Notes under the pieces: model-generated | Database searches by the model: none | Told to the model about the DNA's origin: nothing | Seen by the model: only the letters and a program-made list of their open reading frames with translations | Part shown: positions 57,701-64,000 of the stretch, one piece after another | How the letters are laid out: the number at the start of each line of letters is the position of its first letter | Numbering within the stretch: position 1 is the first letter of the stretch | Position numbers and translations under genes: made by a program | Source: Vitis vinifera | Lineage: Eukaryota; Streptophyta; Magnoliopsida; Vitales; Vitaceae | NCBI RefSeq assembly: GCF_030704535.1 | Contig: NC_081817.1 | Span: 2,557,001 to 2,621,000, forward strand | DNA: 64,000 bases | Reading direction: 5' to 3'

Positions 57701-60700
57701 TATAAAAGGTAATTTAAAAAAAAATAAAAATTCAATGAGAAGTCAATTAGAAGAGAAAGAGCAAAAATACATATCCTTGAAAAAAAACGAAAACTTCCTT
57801 TCTCTCTTTTACCCTTGCTTTGTTTGAAAAGGGGAGAAAACAAAATAGTCCTAAGCAAAATTGGAGTATCCCACAAGGATCTCATACCGCACCCTTGTTA
57901 TCATTATAAGGGATCACCTTCATGAACTAAAGAGAGTGACTTTCCTAAGGTGACTTTCCCCTCCTTCATGTGTGTTGAGAGGAGTAGTATCTTGCTTTTT
58001 GAGTGTGCTCCCACTTGGAGACGATACAAAAACACCCCCTAACATTCATCATAGGAGGATATTGACCAAGGGGGGAAGCATCCATACCAAGCGTGACTTC
58101 CGAACTAACAGTGAGCACATTAGTACAAAACGTGCATGGGGCAATGCAAGAAACACCAAGTTTCATGAATGAAGAACTATAATCTATAAGTAATGATATA
58201 TTATTGCTAGACCAATGTGTCACATTAGAATTTAGAACGCATGGGATGAACACATAGATCCATGCAAAGTGCAGAAAATTAGACAACAAATAATAATAAC
58301 AATCTCCTCTAAATTCTAATCGGAATATGATATATTTGTAAACCCAAACTCTAAGAGTCTTAGGAATAATAATAAATGAATTATAAAATACCTTGGAGAA
58401 CTGTTTTTTGGCACCTGTTTATATATTTTATAACATTATCTTTGTCTATCAAAATACTAGTAAATGAATTATAATCATAGGATTTGTTTGGGATAGTTTT
58501 TAACTTTTGCCTTTTAACCAATAGAAGCAAAAGTATAATTGTTGTGCATATTTTCAAAAATTTTATTAAATATTAAATGTGGTTTTCACACCATGTTCAA
58601 GCAAAAGTCTTCTTCCTTTTCTAAAATATAGATAAATCACATTAAGAAGTGATTTATAATCATAGGATTTGTTTGGGATAGTTTTTAACTTTTGCCTTTT
58701 AACCAATAGAAGCAAAAGTATAATTGTTGTGCATATTTTCAAAAATTTTATTAAATATTAAATGTGGTTTTTACACCATGTTCAAGCAAAAGTCTTCTTC
58801 CTTTCCCAAAATATAGATAAATCACATTAAGAAGTGAGAAACCCCTGTTTGGGAGTTTTATATAAGCATTCTTAAAAGCTAAAAGTTGCGCTTAAGCTTT
58901 AAACACTGCTTTTAAGAAGCTTTTTCGAATAAGGATATAATTTCAATTTGTTTAATTAGCCACAAATAACATGAAAATAAATTAGGAAACCTAAACAGAT
59001 AGACACCTAATAGGAAACCCAAAAAAAATCTTTAAAAAAATTTGTTCAAAGAAAAAATAATTTTCATGCACCAAGGCTACATCATTGTGTCATAGAATTC
59101 ACCCTTCGATCTAATATCAAGTACAATACTTCTCGAAATGTGCAAGATATTGTGCATCCAGCAATTTTCACAACTAACATAACAAGCACACTTGCTAGAA
59201 GTAAAAGCAAGTTCTCTAAAAAGAAAATGCACATAACAAAATCATATATAGTGTGCAAGATTAATGAGGTGACAAGCTAGATATTGGACAAAAAAGCTCA
59301 GAATTGCAATGCAATTTACCTGTTGCTGACAGTAAACATCTCTTCATTCTGATTCATGATAACATGGTCCAAAGGACAGTACCTCTCCCCAGTCTCCTGA
59401 TCATGAATTACAGAATGCCGATGACTAAATGTGCCTCTTTCGACATCCTGACCACTTAAACGAACATGGTTCCCTTCTACCAGCAAAGTTGCAAAAGCAA
59501 GTGCTTCCCCAACCGCCCAATCAATACCTTCCCCTGTTTCAATCATTTGTGCACGCAGATCAAAAATCTTTTTTACCGCTCTATGAGCCTTGAAATTCTC
59601 TGGAAGAGTTGTGATTGCTTTGCCAACATTCTTCAAGATTTCTGGTCTGACCCTGTAAAACAGCATGGAAACGAATTTTCAGCAAAAAAGCCAAAAAGGT
59701 TGGGACATCAAAGAACATGCAAGCAAAAATTGGCAATGAATCCAGCATACCCAGTATTTCGGACACGTGATATCTGTTCTGGTGACTTGAATCCAGCCCA
59801 GTAAGCTGAAAGCCAATCTCTCCTATTTGGAACATAGTCTTTGCTGGCTAAGAATTCTTCATTGAGGATTGTGTTGACCTTATTCTGTACCCTATCAATA
59901 TCTTCTTGTGTTGCCTGCCCAAGTTCTAGAAGCTTTTTTTGGTATATCTCAAGAGCTGAGGGGTGATTCCGGATGACCTGTTAGCCGCCATTCCAAATAA
60001 ATGAGAAACATCTTAAAAGCATCTGCCCAATGCATGCTACAAATAAAGCACTAGGACAGACTGTAAGCAGAATAATAACAGAAACATCACCAAAAATATA
60101 TTAGAAGAAATGTTAAAAAACATGAGATCTTGTGATTCAAACTTCACAAGAATGATGAACCCTAGAGAACTGGAGAACATAAAGGGCTAACCTTGTACAT
60201 TTTGGGTTGTGTGAAAGATGGCTCATCAATTTCATTGTGCCCAAATCTACGATAACACACTACATCAACCACAACATCTGAATGGAACGTTTGGCGCCAC
60301 TCTGCAGCAAGCTCACACACATGAACAACTGCCTCCATATCATCACCATTGACATGGAAAATGGGGGCATTCAAGGCTTTGGCAACATCAGTACAATACT
60401 GTGAAGATCTCCCTGACCTTGGATCAGTTGTGAAGGCCACCTGATTGTTCACTACAATGTGTATGGTTCCACCAGTAGTGTAGTTAGGAAGAGCACTAAG
60501 ATGTAAAGTCTCATAGACAACACCTTGTCCTGCAAAACTACCATCCCCATGGATCAAAACACCAATATTCTTTGTCCTATCCAAATCGTTAGAGTAATAC
60601 TGTTTAGCCCTAGTTTTTCCAACCACAACTGGATCTACAGCTTCCAAGTGACTTGGATTTGCAACCAAAGACAAATGAATTCTCCTCCCACCTCTAGTTG

Positions 60701-61751
60701 GTCGATCGTAAGATGTTCCCAAGTGATACTTGACATCACCAGTTCCTGTGTAGAGCCCAACGTCATCCACAGGCTTTGTGCCACCACTAAACTCACTAAA
60801 AATTTGACGCAGTGGCTTTCGAACAACATTACCCAAAACATTCAATCTTCCTCTATGAGACATTCCAATAACTATACTCTCAACACCAAGATCTGCAGCT
60901 CTGTCAAACATTTCCTTCATGCCAGGAATCAGAGTCTCCCCACCTTCAAGCCCAAACCTCTTTGCTGCAGTCCACTTAGTGGCCAAGAAATTCTCAAACT
61001 GTGTACTCCATATAAGCCTATCAAGAATAACCTCACGCCGCTGCTGATTGTATTGCCTTGGAGTTGGAGTTTCAATCTTGTCTCTCAACCAGTTACACTT
61101 ATCACGATCTGCAATATGCATGTACTCGTAACCAATGCTACCACAGTAAGCCTGCTCAAGGCGGGTTAGTATGGCTCTAAGGGTCTGTACTGGGCGGTTC
61201 TCAGACAAGAACCCAGCCATCCTCCAGACACCAAGAAAGAATTCCCTATCAAGATCAGCTTCTGTGAAACCATAAAGAGCAGGGTCTAAATCATCAGGGA
61301 TTTCACGTTCTTCCAGTCCCAATGGGTCCAACTTGGCTTTCATATGGCCATTCACCTGGTAAGCTCTCACAAGTAACAACAAACGCATACTTTCTTGAAT
61401 TGTTTGCCCAGATATGCCTGGCGATGTAGCTGCTTGGCCCACAAAATTTCTGAAGAAGTTGTCCCATGATTCATCAACACTATTTGGGTCAGCTTCCCAA
61501 GCTCTTTGTAGCTCCTCTAGGTAGACACTGCTTGTGCCATCTAAGAAGCTATCAGTTAGCCTAGAGAGGGGCACAGGGCGTGGGACAGGAGCAGCTTGAG
61601 CCTTTGACTTAAGGACAGTACTGTGAAAGTATCGGTTCTGTGATGGAAGGACCCGTGTTCTTGTTGCATATGATCCACCTTGACACAATGTTCTCCTAAT
61701 GGCATGCTTTGCCACGGAGCCTACACCAGAACCAACCCTAAACCACACCAT
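54722..61751 (-). CDS. OGDH: 2-oxoglutarate dehydrogenase E1 component, mitochondrial
   Basis: Eight coding exons on the - strand: 61751-60192, 59977-59751, 59652-59320, 56980-56734, 56359-56231, 56143-55928, 55652-55529 and 54960-54722. They join in frame to 1024 residues, the usual plant length. The enzyme is the thiamine-diphosphate E1 of the TCA-cycle complex that oxidatively decarboxylates 2-oxoglutarate. The N-terminus is an Arg-rich, Ser/Thr-rich presequence ([15 protein letters not shown]). [16 protein letters not shown] is the E2-binding-type start of the mature enzyme. The active-site block has [28 protein letters not shown] and the ThDP motif GDGSFAGQG (about 402-410) with its Asn near 435. 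The C-terminal part includes [38 protein letters not shown] and [13 protein letters not shown]. The ATG at 61749-61751 is the first in frame. The leader continues upstream and is probably spliced. Confidence 0.96.
57340..57600. repeat. Degenerate minisatellite, about 33-bp unit, in OGDH intron 3
   Basis: The best pair is CTCGTGAGGGGATTTAGGT, seen once as CTTGTGAGGGG... and once as CTCGTGAGGGG..., then weaker copies such as CTTGCGATAGAGGTCAAG, CTATGATGGGGTTCAGG and CTTGTGAGGAGTTCTGGTC. Five to seven units can be counted with decreasing match. Confidence 0.65.
58467..58836. repeat. 185-bp tandem duplication in OGDH intron 3
   Basis: ATAATCATAGGATTTGTTTG starts at 58471 and again at 58656. The copies run through TTAACCAATAGAAGCAAAAG, ACACCATGTTCAAGC and CATTAAGAAGTGA. 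I count about three base differences in 185, so the event is recent. Confidence 0.9.
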
Positions 61752-63440
61752 AGCTTCCAACCCAAAATTTTAATGATTAATGATTATGCAGAAAATTTTA
61801 TCCAAGTATAGATTTGCCAACAATTTGTACCTCCTCAGCCAATATCAAACCTTAATCACAAACATTTGCATATTCTTGCACCTCTATTCAACCCTGTCCA
61901 ACCAAATCAAGCAGCAAAAGAAAACAAAAATTAAAAAAAAAAAAAAGTCATAATGTATTGCTGAACAAAGCTCAATTGAACAGAATAGGAGAGAACACTT
62001 CCGATTATTTCTTTTTCTGGAAGGACAACAAAGATAATGATCAATTATAAGAAATAGAACAAAAAAAGAACTAAAAATTTAAAAGCACACACAGACACAT
62101 GTCTCTATGTAAATGTGTGTGTGATAGGTAAATTTGTGTACATGTGATATATGCCTTGGTTAAGAGCAGTTTGGCAATGCTTTTTAAAACAGTTCTCAAT
62201 TGTTTTCAAGAAGAAAAAAAAATCTATTTGGGAATTTAAATATGAAAAACAATTTTTGCAACTTATTCTCCATGAAGCTATTATGCATGTATCTATAATG
62301 CAAAAATTCTTAAAGCATTTTTAATTGTTTCTCAGAACATTCAACAAAAAACATCTTTAAACACTTCAATTTTAGTCTAAAAAACAAACATTTTTAGAAC
62401 AAATTCTTAAAAAACTATAACAAACTTACTAAACATGTTTCTTAAGTTAGAAACTGGTTTCAAGAACAGAACCCAAACAGGCCATAAGATCAATGGACTG
62501 GAAATTAATGGATTTAAAATCTGCCATTCAAATCAAATAGCTGCACTAAAGGATATGAAAGGATTTAAAAAATAATCTGACCCTAGTTATTAACCATAAA
62601 GCTAGTTATACAATTCAAATGGATTTGTGTCGCCCACCTCAAAAATCAAATGGATTTAAATTAAAATTAACAAACAGGAGATTTCAGATTTTCACACCCA
62701 TTTTCTCAAACAGCTTGTATGCATCTAAAAACTGCAATAATCAGACAACCACCTAAGCTCAAAATTGAAAAACCCCGAAGGTTCAAAAGTTTAATCTGTA
62801 AAAGGAAAGAACATATTAAACAAAAATCAACAAAATGTTCAATATACATTCCAAAAACCAAAAACACTGAGAAATTTTTATGTACTAGCCATGAAATCAT
62901 CTAGGTTTAGAGCTTGAATCCGAAAATTTTCGTTCTCCGACACCTGAAAAACAGAAATTCCACACCAACACGACACCCTTGCTTGGTTGAGGTCCCGGTC
63001 TTCCCACCCCCCGGAGTCCATATTATCATAAGTCATAGCATACGAAAACATTCACTTTCTTTTCTTTTCTAAACCAAACAGCAGATCACCAAACAGAAAT
63101 CAAATAAAAAACGAAGAAAATCAAATCGAGAAATGAAACAAAAACGAATCTGAAATCTGGAAAAAAACACTAAGAACCAGAAACCAAAGCTTCAAATTCA
63201 ACTACTTCCAGAATTTAGAGAACAAGAAAACACAATACAACGCGTTCGCTTCCCTAAAAAAAAAAAAAATCTTAAAGAACGCCGATCACATCCAAAGCTC
63301 TCATTTCCTTTACTGTGTTTTCTCGGAAGCCAAATAGAGAAAAGTCGCGAGAAAATTTACCTCAAGGCGTGAATGATTCACGCAAACCCTAAAGCCGACA
63401 TCCCAAATTCGCTGCAAAATGCGACGATGGAGCTCTCTTC
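61752..63440 (-). other. OGDH 5' leader region with inferred leader intron
   Basis: On the - strand the stretch around 63440-63361 has the look of a first exon: CT-rich, a telo-box (TTTAGGGTTT, + strand AAACCCTAAA at 63384-63393) and a strong donor GAG-GTAAAT at 63361/63360. A candidate acceptor TTTTTCAG ends at 62944. The ATG exon starts somewhere above 61751. The interval also holds a foldback-like repeat at about 62165-62485. The exact leader splicing cannot be fixed by eye. Confidence 0.45.
62165..62485. repeat. Putative foldback element in the OGDH leader intron
   Basis: The left side begins CAGTTTGGCAATGC near 62169. The right side, read on the other strand, begins GGCCTGTTTGGGTTCTG near 62484. 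Internal A/T-rich words such as CATTTTTAATTG and CAAACATTTTTAG are typical of the AAGTGTTTTT family. The inverted relation is weak. Confidence 0.3.
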
Positions 63441-64000
63441 TGCAGTTGATGCTTTTTATTTTTAATTTTTTTTCTCGCTTTTGCCCTTTTTCTTCATATA
63501 TTCTGGAAACTAAAATTATTTTTTTATTATTATTATTATTATTTTTTCAACTGTAAAAGATTGGACCTTTACCCAGAGCCCGCAGGCCCAAGAACCGGCC
63601 CATTCTATTTTTTCCAATAACTTTTGACACTCGTTTTCTTTGAAAAGTAAAAATCCAAAAAAAAAAGTATTGAATTAATTAGTTAAAAGGATGAAATAAT
63701 CCTCCTATTTGTAAATTTAATGTCTTCTATGTTTTTACTTAAAGAATAATTTATTTTTGACATAAATACCCTTAACTATTTCAAGTATTTACATATAGAT
63801 TTTAAAAAAATGATTATTTTTAGAAGAAAAAATTAAGGACATTTTTATCAAAATATTATAAGAAAAAATGATAAAAGTTTAGATTTCTAAAATTGGTTTC
63901 CACCAATCATTTGAATCAAATGACTCAAAAATCTTCTAACGATTTTCAAGAATTACACTTTGAAAACATTTCCTATTTTTTTGTTTTTAATAATAATAAT
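63441..64000. other. OGDH upstream region, AT-rich to the window end
   Basis: The first part should be the OGDH promoter (on the - strand). An ATT microsatellite is at about 63519-63542. A small GC-richer spot is at 63570-63605. The rest is AT-rich with no gene. Confidence 0.4.

Larger units (their letters stand above)
56981..59319 (-). other. Third intron of OGDH (2.3 kb)
   Basis: The donor is CAG-GTAAAT (at 59319) and the acceptor is TGTACAG. It holds a degenerate minisatellite (57340-57600) and a 185-bp tandem duplication (58467-58836). No alternative exon is apparent. Confidence 0.7.

Noticed and set aside
60525-61169. 214-codon frame on the + strand
   Set aside because: It is antisense to the conserved OGDH first coding exon.
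1-64000. tRNA, rRNA or viral (endogenous pararetrovirus) sequence
   Set aside because: I looked for tRNA-like arms (GGTTCGAATCC-type) and for viral polymerase or coat motifs and saw none. The reverse transcriptase pieces present are LINE-type.

Overview
This window is nuclear DNA from a flowering plant. Its genes are split by GT-AG introns, the intergenic DNA is very AT-rich, and it carries decayed LINEs, MITE-like elements, microsatellites and plant-specific gene families. From memory of the protein families, especially the TDBD-domain protein that begins M-A/S-F-[HQ], I would place it in a woody eudicot, most likely grapevine (Vitis). That placement is inference and was not tested by any search.

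I can support eight protein-coding genes. The left third holds four of them on the + strand. They are a PHIP1-like RNA-binding protein (38-4866), a SOSEKI/DUF966 polarity protein (6612-7849), an ALP1-like domesticated Harbinger transposase (12096-16834) and a 53-residue single-membrane-span protein (18658-18979). A 5'-truncated LINE with visible target-site duplications follows at 19245-19993. About 11 kb of gene-poor, AT-rich DNA comes next and contains several local tandem duplications, the largest about 1.24 kb per unit. A single-exon ZAT11-type C2H2 zinc-finger repressor gene (31138-31668) sits behind a promoter with heat-shock, CAMTA and W-box-like elements.

The right half begins with more AT-rich repeat DNA and then a TDBD-domain nuclear protein gene (39139-48251). 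Its ATG is the last codon of exon 1 and lies before a 6.7-kb intron full of LINE remnants. It also uses a GC-AG intron. On the - strand follow a WAT1-related EamA transporter (50031-51902) and the complete 8-exon coding region of mitochondrial 2-oxoglutarate dehydrogenase E1 (54722-61751), with its 5' leader continuing to about 63440.

The genes are independent housekeeping, developmental or stress genes and do not form an operon or cluster. I found no RNA genes, CRISPR arrays or novel multi-gene system. The points most worth checking are the hidden first codon and GC-AG intron of the TDBD gene, the altered catalytic residue of the ALP1-like protein, the stress-type promoter of the zinc-finger gene, and the repeat structures. 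All exon coordinates come from reading splice sites and frame by eye, without transcript evidence.
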